Source of the DNA: Bifidobacterium sp.
Lineage (GTDB): Bacteria > Actinomycetota > Actinomycetes > Actinomycetales > Bifidobacteriaceae
DNA length: 12,117 nt
Assembly: GCA_022739095.1 (NCBI GenBank)
Contig: JAIJEI010000047.1
Location: forward strand, 1 to 12,117
Direction of reading: 5' to 3'
Below the pieces are notes generated by a model, which was not told the origin of the DNA, did not search any database, and worked only from the letters and a program-made list of their open reading frames with translations. Positions 1 to 6,314 of the stretch are shown here, one piece after another; position 1 is the first letter of the stretch; every line of letters starts with the position of its first letter. Made by a program: the position numbers and the translations under genes.

Positions 1-537
1 GTCGGGCATGGATGGCAGAGCGTCCTTGCGCGCCTTGTCGCGCCACTCGCCGACGCTCATCGAGGCTTTGCGCACGGTGACCGAACCGAGCGGGGGGTAT
101 GGCGTATAGCCGACGAGACTGCCAATGGTCTGGTATTCGCCGTAGATCGAGTCCACGCCAAGCGCGGTGGACAGCAGCACCAGAGGCACCAACACGACGG
201 CCAACGCGCGGCGGGCCCCACGCAGGGTCACGGCCGCGGCGACCACGAAGCCGACGCCGGCGATGCCGCCCGCAATGGTGAAGATCACCGGCCAGCCCAG
301 CGATACGCCGAACACCATGAACACGTCGGACATCAGCCATGTGGCCAGTAGTCCAGCCGCGCCGGCGAGCGCGGCGGCGATCAGCGGGTGCAGGCGGCCG
401 CGCTTCTTGCTCTTGCTCAGCGCCAGTCCGATAATCAGTATGATTGCCGCGACCGCGGTCAGTCCGAACACGGTCCACGGCACGATTCCGCGGACCAGCG
501 ACAGTTCCATGAACGTCTTCCAAACGGAGTTCTTCAT
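1..537 (-). CDS. Membrane-anchored esterase-family protein, N-terminal part (cut by window edge)
   Basis: The frame is open from ATG at 537 to base 1, giving 179 codons without a stop; the C-terminal half lies outside the window. It is preceded by a strong ribosome site (GGAGGTGA at 541-548, 3 bases before the ATG), which fixes the start. The visible part has about four hydrophobic helices (roughly residues 17-40, 50-75, 80-103 and 108-127). A more polar stretch follows, ending with VRKASMSVGEWRDKARKDAL. This layout, four helices and then a linker, resembles actinobacterial proteins in which a membrane domain precedes an extracytoplasmic esterase D/mycolyltransferase-like alpha/beta hydrolase domain. 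No catalytic residue is inside the window, so the esterase assignment is inferred from the N-terminus alone. A polytopic membrane protein is certain; the enzyme class is only probable. Confidence 0.6.
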   Translation of the reverse strand, partial: MKNSVWKTFMELSLVRGIVPWTVFGLTAVAAIILIIGLALSKSKKRGRLHPLIAAALAGAAGLLATWLMSDVFMVFGVSLGWPVIFTIAGGIAGVGFVVAAAVTLRGARRALAVVLVPLVLLSTALGVDSIYGEYQTIGSLVGYTPYPPLGSVTVRKASMSVGEWRDKARKDALPSMPD

Positions 538-582
538 CCTTCACCTCCGTGCTTCAGGTTCCTCGCCTTGTAAGCTCACGCA

Positions 583-588
583 ATACTA
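583..588 (-). promoter_or_regulatory. Possible -10 box for the esterase-family gene
   Basis: TAGTAT on the minus strand lies about 45 bases upstream of the ATG at 537. It would give a 5' leader of roughly 40 bases that includes the GGAGGTGA site. No convincing -35 box is seen at 16-18 bases. Confidence 0.25.
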
Positions 589-766
589 GCGCGCGATTCA
601 TGGAGCGCCATCCAATTTTACAGAACTTGTCGCGAGTTCTCATGGTTTCCCCAGACTCCGTTCAGCGCATGTTCACATCCGGTCTGGCACCCGCAGTTCA
701 AAGCCGGCGTCGGCGATGGATTAACGGCACGCAGGCTTGTCCCTGCTTCAGCCGGAGGCAGGGAAT

Positions 767-1039
767 ATGTTGGGGAATATGACTCACGCAAACGAACAAC
801 GTCCAGCAGCGACCGGCAATGCCGCCGATAACGTGTCTGACGCCCCTACTGGCCCCGCGACGAGCGCGGCGGCAAGGCCCACGACCGGCACGGCTGATGG
901 CGCAACAGCCGCAAGCACCGCAGCCAGTTCAACAGCAAAACCCGCAGCCAGCACCTCTTAGGTCGGGGAAACCAACCCACGTCGAGCACTGTTGACGATT
1001 ATCGTCACGGCGGTGGTTGTGCTGCCCATCGGGCGGTAA
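767..1039 (+). pseudogene. Decayed fragment of a membrane protein with an in-frame TAG
   Basis: ATG at 767 follows GGAGG (754-758) by 8 bases. The frame runs 64 codons of Ala/Thr/Ser/Pro-rich, low-complexity sequence to TAG at 959-961. The same frame continues for 25 codons to TAA at 1037-1039, and that continuation encodes a textbook transmembrane helix, NPRRALLTIIVTAVVVLPIG. An Ala/Thr-rich cytoplasmic leader followed by one helix is a common N-terminus for actinobacterial membrane or exported proteins. The parts therefore look like one original gene broken by a nonsense change and truncated where the inverted repeat begins (about 1024). The start is also odd: TCCCTGC (740-746) can pair with GCAGGGA (758-764) and would partly mask the ribosome site. 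The parent family is not recognised. A 64-residue disordered peptide could still be translated, but nothing supports a function. Confidence 0.5.
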
Positions 1040-1169
1040 TTTGCCCATGGGGCGGTAAAAGGCCCATGGGGCGGTTTGAAGAAATTGTGAAACCGCAGAA
1101 TAAAGCCATTTTGTGATACCGCCCCATGAGGGTTTTACCGCCCCATGGGCAAATTACCGCCCCATGAGC
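1024..1169. repeat. Large inverted repeat built of 3+3 copies of a 19-base unit
   Basis: The left arm (1024-1075) holds three units starting at 1024, 1043 and 1062, each close to GCCCATGGGGCGGTAAWNN. The right arm (1118-1169) holds the same unit three times in reverse orientation, again with 19-base spacing (ACCGCCCCATG at 1118, 1137 and 1156). The two 52-base arms match at about 47 positions and flank a 42-base AT-richer centre (1076-1117). The element lies between the converging gene fragment (ends 1039) and yddG (stop at 1182). Transcripts from either side could form a very long hairpin, so a bidirectional terminator or a dispersed palindromic element are both possible. It carries no gene. 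Confidence 0.85.
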
Positions 1170-1181
1170 AAAGCCACCCCG

Positions 1182-2138
1182 CTATTCGCGCGCGCTGACC
1201 AAGTAATTGAGCACCGAGCCGGCGGCCACCAGCAGCGCGCCGCACCAGAACGGCAGCGACAGCGCCAAGCCCAGCAGCACCGCGCTGGCCCCGGTGGACA
1301 GCACCGGCGTGGCATAGGACGCAATAGCCAGCCGCTCCATAGACCCATGCAAAATGCCATAGCCCCAGCAGGCATAACCACCGCCAATCGCCGCCGCGGC
1401 AATCAGCACAAACAGCCATGCGACCAGGCTCGGCGGCTCGGCTGGCCATCCCTGCCCGGACGCGAAGTGGATGATCCACAGCGCCGCAGCCACGCAGGGG
1501 AAGAACAATGAAGTGCCGTCCACCCCATGACTCATGGCCGGCGTGAACACCGCGTACACCGACCAGGCAAGCGCGCCCACGAACGCCAGCGCGTAGGGCA
1601 AAGGATTGGCGACGATATGCTGCACAGCCGCATGCCAGTCGAGCCCGGAATTGCCGCCGACGGCCAGTACCACGCCGACAGTGGCCACGATCGCGCCCGG
1701 CAACACCTTGACGACCGCGTGCTTGCGATGGGATACGCCCACCGACAGCAGCACCATCATTGTGGGCCATAGATAGTTGACCAGGCTCACTTCCACCGAG
1801 GATGCGTCAGTGGAGGCCAACCCCAGCGAGAGGGATATCGACGATTCGTAAAAGACGAACAGCAGGCCGCCGATAATCAGGTATTTCTTGGGAAACTCGC
1901 GAATCGGAGCCGGGCGACGGAACATCAGCAGCAGGATGCCGCCGACCGTGTAGATCAGGGCCGAGCCGAGCGTGGCACCGAAGTTTTCGGAGACGATGCG
2001 CACGGTGCCGGCCATGAAGCTCCACAGCAGGATCGCCATCAGGCCGATGGTCGTGGCGCGCGCGGATACGACGTGGCCGCCGGAATGACTTGCCGCCGGT
2101 GCCGGTGTGCCACTCGCGTTCTGTGCGCCGTTCGCCAT
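1182..2138 (-). CDS. yddG: Aromatic amino acid exporter of the DMT/EamA superfamily (YddG-like)
   Basis: A 318-residue polytopic inner-membrane protein with about ten helices. It closely resembles E. coli YddG, an exporter of aromatic amino acids. Recognised family signatures include TIGLMAILLWSFMAG near residue 30, VSLVNYLWPTMMVLL near 118, PYALAFVGALAWSVYAVFT in the middle, and GILHGSMERLAIASYATPVLS near the end. The length is slightly over the usual 290-300 because of a polar, Ala/Gly-rich N-terminal tail of about 28 residues before helix 1. The ATG at 2138 is preceded by a modest purine-rich site (GAGAGGCGGA). It is monocistronic as far as can be seen: upstream is the telA terminator on the same strand, downstream is the large inverted repeat. 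Transport of aromatic amino acids or derivatives is inferred from the family; direction and substrates in this organism are unknown. It ends in TAG, so TAG is a normal stop here. Confidence 0.88.
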   Translation of the reverse strand: MANGAQNASGTPAPAASHSGGHVVSARATTIGLMAILLWSFMAGTVRIVSENFGATLGSALIYTVGGILLLMFRRPAPIREFPKKYLIIGGLLFVFYESSISLSLGLASTDASSVEVSLVNYLWPTMMVLLSVGVSHRKHAVVKVLPGAIVATVGVVLAVGGNSGLDWHAAVQHIVANPLPYALAFVGALAWSVYAVFTPAMSHGVDGTSLFFPCVAAALWIIHFASGQGWPAEPPSLVAWLFVLIAAAAIGGGYACWGYGILHGSMERLAIASYATPVLSTGASAVLLGLALSLPFWCGALLVAAGSVLNYLVSARE

Positions 2139-2448
2139 AGGTCCGCCTCTCTCGCCTCGTTTCTAAGTCACTCTACCCATCGGATGTGTACAGCGGCAGA
2201 ACGGCACGCGACCGGCGCGCGAACAGGGCGGAGTTTGGTGATTGAAACAGCAAAATGCCGGGTAGGGTGAATCCCTACTCGGCATTTGCATTGGCTATGT
2301 TTCCCGCCGTCTGTCAGGTTAGTCGGCGTTGGAAGCGTAGGACAGGCAGCGCAGGAAGCATGGTCTGGTTACGATTTATCTCTCTCCCACCCGCTTCGCG
2401 GGAGCCCGACCGCAACTAAGGACGGCTTACAGCCGACTCCTTACTTAC
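2139..2448. other. 310-base gap between yddG and telA: terminator plus dispersed repeat
   Basis: No credible gene is seen. From right to left it holds a hairpin-rich repeat touching the telA stop (2380-2450), about 90 bases of featureless sequence, a strong stem-loop terminator (2253-2287), and the yddG leader. A weak -10-like TAGAGT on the minus strand (2170-2175) is the only promoter candidate for yddG, and it has no clear -35 box. Confidence 0.6.
2253..2287 (-). terminator. Stem-loop terminator downstream of telA
   Basis: A 15-base stem (2253-2267 with 2273-2287) closes a 5-base loop, with a single G-T pair as its only imperfection. Read on the minus strand, the direction of telA transcription, the stem ends in CATTTTG, a short T run. 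The opposite strand ends in ATTTG, so weak two-way action is possible. It separates telA from yddG. Confidence 0.75.
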
Positions 2449-2450
2449 TC
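2380..2450. repeat. Dispersed two-hairpin repeat, copy 1
   Basis: It aligns along its length (roughly 80 percent identity by eye) with 3684-3756. It contains a small hairpin CCCGC-TTC-GCGGG and a second one, AAGGACGGCT-TAC-AGCCG..TCCTT (2418-2442). It abuts the telA stop codon (TGA, 2451-2449). It is probably a REP-like intergenic element that may form an RNA structure at the 3' end of the telA message. Confidence 0.65.
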
Positions 2451-3612
2451 ACATCTGCTGGGCGTTTTCGAGCAAGGCGTTTTTGAGGTCGGACTCGATT
2501 TGGCGCATCTTGACCTGGGCGGCCTCGCGGTTGGCCTTGCCTTCCTTCTGGATTTGCACGGTCTCCTTCAGAGTGGCGATGAGTTCGGAATTGATCTTCT
2601 CCAACGTGTCGATTTCCACCACGGAACGCTGGTTGGCCTTCTCCGCGTCCACCGCACCCTTGTGCAGGGCGGCCGCGTTACGCGCCAGCAGCTTGTTGGT
2701 CACGTCGTCGGCCTTGTTCTGCAGGTCAAGGGCCTTGCGCTGGTTGGACAGGCCCAGCGCGATCACCATCTGGCTCTTCCACACCGGAATCGTGGTGGAG
2801 ATGGTGGTGTCGATCTTGTCCACAATGGTCTGGTCCGCGTTCTGGATGATCTTGATCTGCGGCGCGGTCTGCAAGGTGACCACGCTGATGCGGTCGAGAT
2901 CGTCAAGTCGCTTGGCGAAGCGGTCGAGCTTGGACTTGAAGTCCTTCAGCACCTGCGCCTGCATGGCGTCGCCACTGGCGGAAGCCTCGGCCTCCAACGC
3001 CGGCAGCTGGTTGGCGTTGAAGTCGGCGAGCGCCTTCTTGCCGGCCAGTACGGTCATCTTCAGCTCGCGGTATTGCTGGGCGTTCTGCGCGTACATCGTG
3101 TCGTACATGGAGATGTTGGCCACGAGCTTGGCCTGCGCGGCTTCGAGTCGCACGATGATTTCGTCGATCTGCGCGTCGACTTTCTGGTAGCGGCGGCGCA
3201 GCTTGTCCATGCTGACGACCACCTGGCCGATGATCGGAATGGTGCGGAAGCCGCCAAGGTCGGCCTCGTCAATGGTGACCAGCATGGTGTTCAGCAGTTC
3301 GCCCGCCTCGCCGGTGTCTTTGGAGCGGGTGTCGGAGAGGATTTCGTCGGCAAAAGTGGAGGTGGCGCGCTGGGCGTCCTTGCCGTAGCTGGATTCGATG
3401 CCGTCGCGCGTGAAGTCGATCTGGCCGGCCATCTGGTTGACCGTGGCCTGGTCGGCTTCGGGCAGCTTGGCGATCTGCTGGTCCGGGGTCAGGGCCGCGG
3501 CGGCTTGGGCTTCGGCGGCGGTGGGGACGAGGGTGGTGTTGGAGGCGGACGGGTTGGTGATGGGGGTTGCGGAGCTTTTGGTGAGGTCTGCGAGGGTGAT
3601 GTTTTGGGGCAT
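2449..3612 (-). CDS. telA: TelA-family protein (toxic anion resistance family)
   Basis: 387 residues, the usual size for the TelA family (Pfam TelA; B. subtilis YaaN). The first 55 residues are a Ser/Thr/Ala-rich, probably disordered leader. The rest is largely alpha-helical with coiled-coil character. The family hallmark is in the middle: IPIIGQVVVSMDKLRRRYQK followed by QIDEIIVRLEAAQAKLVANI and then MYDTMYAQN, near residues 125-175. No signal peptide or membrane span is seen, so it should be cytoplasmic. The family name comes from plasmid tellurite resistance, but chromosomal members are tied to general envelope stress and their biochemistry is unknown; tellurite resistance should not be assumed here. 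AAAGGAA lies 5 bases before the ATG at 3612. It follows the SBP/VWA/XpaC operon on the same strand, but a terminator and a repeat intervene, so separate transcription is possible. XpaC and TelA genes are neighbours in other bacteria (xpaC-yaaN), which supports a shared role. Confidence 0.88.
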   Translation of the reverse strand: MPQNITLADLTKSSATPITNPSASNTTLVPTAAEAQAAAALTPDQQIAKLPEADQATVNQMAGQIDFTRDGIESSYGKDAQRATSTFADEILSDTRSKDTGEAGELLNTMLVTIDEADLGGFRTIPIIGQVVVSMDKLRRRYQKVDAQIDEIIVRLEAAQAKLVANISMYDTMYAQNAQQYRELKMTVLAGKKALADFNANQLPALEAEASASGDAMQAQVLKDFKSKLDRFAKRLDDLDRISVVTLQTAPQIKIIQNADQTIVDKIDTTISTTIPVWKSQMVIALGLSNQRKALDLQNKADDVTNKLLARNAAALHKGAVDAEKANQRSVVEIDTLEKINSELIATLKETVQIQKEGKANREAAQVKMRQIESDLKNALLENAQQM

Positions 3613-3683
3613 TGTGGTTCCTTTTGGTGTGAGTGGTTGTGTTGAGTTCTTTCCTATCCGTGTTTCCCTATCTGCGTGGGCTG

Positions 3684-3756
3684 TCTCTCCCCCACCCGGC
3701 TTTGCCGGGAGCTCGAACGCAATTAAGGACGGCTTACAGCCGATTTCTTATTTGCT
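3684..3756. repeat. Dispersed two-hairpin repeat, copy 2
   Basis: Second copy of the element at 2380-2450, in the same orientation. The first stem differs in sequence but stays paired (CCCGGC-TTT-GCCGGG here, CCCGC-TTC-GCGGG in copy 1). The second hairpin (3725-3749) keeps the identical AAGGACGGCTTACAGCCG core. It lies between the terminator of the upstream operon and the telA start. Confidence 0.65.
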
Positions 3757-3779
3757 CGCTCTCGCTCGCCTTCGTCTAC

Positions 3780-3800
3780 AAACAGCCCACTGGGCTGTTT
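3780..3800 (-). terminator. Short stem-loop terminator after the SBP/VWA/XpaC operon
   Basis: AAACAGCCC and GGGCTGTTT form a perfect 9-base stem around a 3-base loop. In the direction of the operon (minus) it ends in TTTG. It lies about 60 bases past the stop of the membrane-anchored substrate-binding gene (3863). The stem is nearly symmetric and could act from both sides. Confidence 0.6.
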
Positions 3801-3862
3801 GCTATACGACTCAGCTCGTCAGAGGGGCTAATAAAAACACCGATTGGGGGCTGGCAAAAGAG

Positions 3863-4960
3863 TTATTGCGCGGATTGGAGGGTGGTGATGAGGTGTTGCA
3901 TGGCATCGTTGTTGGGCAGTTCGGATACGGCCGGAATCTGGTCGAGCGTGCCGGCCACGCCGAATCGGCTGATCGAATCGGTGCCGGCGAAGTTGGCCGC
4001 GCGGAAGCCATGGCGCTCCCACGCCAGCTTCTGCACCGCCGGCGTTTTCAACAGGTTCAGCAGTGTGCCGCCTTTCTCGTCCAAAGCCATCAGCGTGTGG
4101 GTGCTCCACACGGTCGGCGTCGGGTAGACGATGACCACGTCGTCCTTGATCTGCTTGAACGCATCCGGTTGGTTCACGGCCAAATCAAGCAGCTGCGATT
4201 CGTAGCCCACCATCATCGGCTTGGAGCCCACACCCAAGGTCAGGAACTGGTTGAACGAATCCTCGGAGGAGGTTTCCATCCAGCCGGATTTGGCGAAGAT
4301 GGCGGCGATGGTCTTGCCGTCGCGCGCCACCGAATCGACCGTGGCCGGCTGCCCGCCGTTGAGCACCGTGGCGAGTAGCGCCGCGTATTCGTTGCCTGAG
4401 TTCGACTTCACCGGATCGGTCGAGTCGATGCGGAACTGTCCGTAGCCTGCCGTGTATCCGACATCGGCCCAGGTTTTGTTGGCGACCATCGCGTCCACGG
4501 CTTTGGCCATATCCATGTGGTACGCGCCCGACTCGTCCTTGGTCATAAGTCCGCCGTTCACGAGCCCGTCCGCCACGGCCTTGTGCGTGTACAGCACGAT
4601 CGGCGAGTTGAAGACGATGTCGCTTTGGGTGGCCTTGACGCCTTTCGCATTGCCGTATTCGACGGCCGCGCGCGAGGAGGGGAACAGATAGTCCATGCCT
4701 TTCCGGTCCGTATCCATCATCGCCAGCGATCCGGCCTTGCGATAATCGATGGTGATGCCTTGCTTGGCGGCGAGCGCCTTGAACTTGGCGTCATCGAACA
4801 GGCCGATTTTCTCGCCACCCAAGTAGCCGGTGATGCTCACCTGTTCGGTCGGTTCGGCCGGCGCTGGTTGCGATTGCCGCCACACCAGCGTGCCGCAGAC
4901 CACGCCCACTACCGCGAGCAGGGCGATCAGTCCGATGATTTTTGATTTGGAGAGTTTCAT
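3863..4960 (-). CDS. Membrane-anchored substrate-binding-like protein
   Basis: 365 residues. One hydrophobic N-terminal segment (residues 8-27) follows a Lys-rich start. The Cys at 22 lacks a proper lipobox (GVVC), so a membrane anchor or uncleaved signal is more likely than a lipoprotein. The remainder looks like a type II periplasmic-binding (SBP_bac_11-like) fold. It shares short landmarks with the lipoprotein at 6312-7361: SNSG (residues 186-189), YES (253-255) and VYP (278-280). The two are probably distant paralogues. No permease or ATPase gene is nearby, so classical ABC uptake is unlikely; ligand sensing outside the membrane is an inference. The ATG overlaps the xpaC stop as ATGA (4957-4960), which implies translational coupling. 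No strong ribosome site precedes it. The ligand is unknown. Confidence 0.7.
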   Translation of the reverse strand: MKLSKSKIIGLIALLAVVGVVCGTLVWRQSQPAPAEPTEQVSITGYLGGEKIGLFDDAKFKALAAKQGITIDYRKAGSLAMMDTDRKGMDYLFPSSRAAVEYGNAKGVKATQSDIVFNSPIVLYTHKAVADGLVNGGLMTKDESGAYHMDMAKAVDAMVANKTWADVGYTAGYGQFRIDSTDPVKSNSGNEYAALLATVLNGGQPATVDSVARDGKTIAAIFAKSGWMETSSEDSFNQFLTLGVGSKPMMVGYESQLLDLAVNQPDAFKQIKDDVVIVYPTPTVWSTHTLMALDEKGGTLLNLLKTPAVQKLAWERHGFRAANFAGTDSISRFGVAGTLDQIPAVSELPNNDAMQHLITTLQSAQ

Positions 4961-5664
4961 TGTGCGTCCGTTTTCTGGTCCGACTGGTGAGCCGGGCCCT
5001 GACTGGGTGCATGCCGTCTTTCAGCGGCAGCCGAGGAAGGCGCAGGCGAAGGTGCGACGTCGTCGTATCCATCCATGCGGGCCAACCGTTGGATGGCGTC
5101 GGAGTCGGCCGTAATGCCCAACGTCTTGGCGCTTACCGCCCGGCTGAGTTCGCCGGCGGCGGTCTGTTCGAGCACTTGCAGCGCCTCGATGGTTTCGATT
5201 CGTGCCGTGGCTATCTGATCGCGTGCGTCGGAACTTGCCACGTCCACGTAGGAGCGCAGCAGTTTCTCGGTCTGCTCGCCGTACACGGTGATGTAGTGGC
5301 GCAACGTCGGGTAGGCGGAGGTGTCGCGGGCCACGTATTGCACTAAATCTTTGGTAGCGGCGATGAAGTCGTTGGCTTCGGCTTTGACGGCTGGGTCACG
5401 TACTTGCTTGGTGAGCATGGCGATCGAGTTGAGTCGAGCGTTCGCCGCGTCGATCGTATCGGCGGCCTTCTGACCGTTGGGCAGGGCGGAAACCAGCATT
5501 CTACCGATGCGTCGCTCCGGCTCGGTGAGCGTGGAGACAGCGATATACCCGAGTGCGGCCAGCACCACGGCCACGATCAGGCCGGGTACTCCGCCGCCGA
5601 CCAGTCCGAAACCGAGCCCGGCGAGCAGCAATCCGACAACGAATCCACAGATTACCTGGAGCAT
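4957..5664 (-). CDS. xpaC: XpaC-family membrane protein (5-bromo-4-chloroindolyl phosphate hydrolysis family)
   Basis: 235 residues. Two Gly/Val/Leu-rich membrane helices (about 3-23 and 28-47) are followed by a helical soluble domain. That domain carries the XpaC-type landmarks: repeated short helices ending in KQVRDPAVKAEANDFI, then PTLRHYITVYGEQTEKLLRSY (122-142), the position where family members have a conserved Arg and Tyr-rich motif. The last 30 residues are Pro/Ala/Ser-rich and probably disordered. The family is named for a colony-colour phenotype in Bacillus; true phosphatase activity has not been shown and no catalytic motif is evident. XpaC genes commonly neighbour TelA genes, as here. 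The ATG overlaps the VWA stop (TGATG at 5666-5662) and its own stop overlaps the next start, so it is embedded in a coupled operon. The family call is by recognition of pattern and context, without an alignment. Confidence 0.65.
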   Translation of the reverse strand: MLQVICGFVVGLLLAGLGFGLVGGGVPGLIVAVVLAALGYIAVSTLTEPERRIGRMLVSALPNGQKAADTIDAANARLNSIAMLTKQVRDPAVKAEANDFIAATKDLVQYVARDTSAYPTLRHYITVYGEQTEKLLRSYVDVASSDARDQIATARIETIEALQVLEQTAAGELSRAVSAKTLGITADSDAIQRLARMDGYDDVAPSPAPSSAAAERRHAPSQGPAHQSDQKTDAQ

Positions 5665-6308
5665 CAGTTGAAGCCCTTGACTTGGCGGAAGACGGCGGCG
5701 AGGTCGCCGGAGCGGCCGTCGAATACCTTGGCGTTGCTCAGGGTGGCGAGAGACTTCAGCTGGCTGGGATCGGCGTCGCCGAACAGGATGGAGAAGATCG
5801 GCAGATCACGGCCGCGCGACTTATAGGCACTTTCGAATTCGTCCTGATGATCGGAGTTGGAGCGGCCGTCGGTCATGAGCACGATGGCGGTGGTGTATTG
5901 CGAGGCTTCCGACTCGCTGGGCAGCTCGTCGAGCGCGCTCAGCAGGCCTTCATAGATATCGGTGCCGCCGCTGGCATCGGTGGCATCGGCCTCATGCAGC
6001 AGGTCGCTGGTGCTTGTGCCAGTGGCCTTGACCGGGCGGTGGGCCTCGGTTTCAAACGGGATGAGAATGTTCACGTCGCCGCTGGCGGGCTCGATGTACG
6101 ACTTCTTGGCCTGGTCCGGGTCGAGCGCCGTGTTCAGGCCTTTGACCACGCCGTTCTTGCCCTCTCCAGACATCGAACCGGAGTAATCGACCACCCAAAT
6201 GGTCCAGCTGGGCTTCCTGAGCGCGGTCTGGTAGACGTTGAGCGCGCTGTCGATCACCGTGGCGGCGGGCAGCGGAATGGTTTTCAGCGCGGAGGCGTCC
6301 GTATTCAC
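5664..6308 (-). CDS. VWA (von Willebrand factor A) domain protein, possibly the C-terminal half of a split gene
   Basis: 214 residues from a GTG start. The VWA metal-ion site is complete: D41-Y-S43-G-S45, T116 in GGTDIYEG and D147 in LMTDGRS. The fold therefore should bind a divalent metal and a partner protein. No signal peptide is seen. The GTG (6308-6306) has no usable ribosome site; AGGG lies only one base away. It is in the same frame as the upstream lipoprotein gene and separated from its TAG by one codon (GGC). The leader before the MIDAS (IPLPAATVIDSALNVYQTAL) resembles the linker found in actinobacterial and clostridial proteins that fuse a substrate-binding domain to a C-terminal VWA domain. 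Two readings are possible: a separate cytosolic VWA protein made by reinitiation, or the broken-off half of an exported SBP-VWA fusion. It overlaps xpaC by one base (TGATG). Confidence 0.85.
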   Translation of the reverse strand: MNTDASALKTIPLPAATVIDSALNVYQTALRKPSWTIWVVDYSGSMSGEGKNGVVKGLNTALDPDQAKKSYIEPASGDVNILIPFETEAHRPVKATGTSTSDLLHEADATDASGGTDIYEGLLSALDELPSESEASQYTTAIVLMTDGRSNSDHQDEFESAYKSRGRDLPIFSILFGDADPSQLKSLATLSNAKVFDGRSGDLAAVFRQVKGFN

Positions 6309-6314
6309 GCCCTA
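6306..6314 (-). other. In-frame TAG junction splitting an SBP-VWA reading frame
   Basis: On the minus strand the bases read TAG GGC GTG (6314-6306). Reading through TAG would give one frame from 7361 to 5664, about 565 residues: a lipoprotein substrate-binding domain followed by VWA. TAG is one base change from TGG or CAG. yddG and fhaA in this window end in TAG, so general reassignment of TAG is not supported. Confidence 0.7.

Noticed and set aside
622..640. AGAACT / AGTTCT inverted repeat as an operator
   Set aside because: The arms are only 6 bases with a 7-base centre and are not placed at a clear promoter, so chance is a fair explanation.
1024..1169. CRISPR array
   Set aside because: The units are 19 bases in tandem without unique spacers and occur in two opposite orientations.
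2449..3612. Firm claim of tellurite resistance
   Set aside because: The family name is historical, no terC or terD gene is in the window, and the sequence cannot show the phenotype.
2500..3645. Plus-strand open frame of 381 codons
   Set aside because: It is antisense to telA and rich in Leu/Gly/Val/His without domain signatures. The telA frame is strongly recognisable.
6312..6314. Reassignment of TAG to an amino acid
   Set aside because: yddG and fhaA end in TAG with complete proteins, so TAG acts as a stop here.
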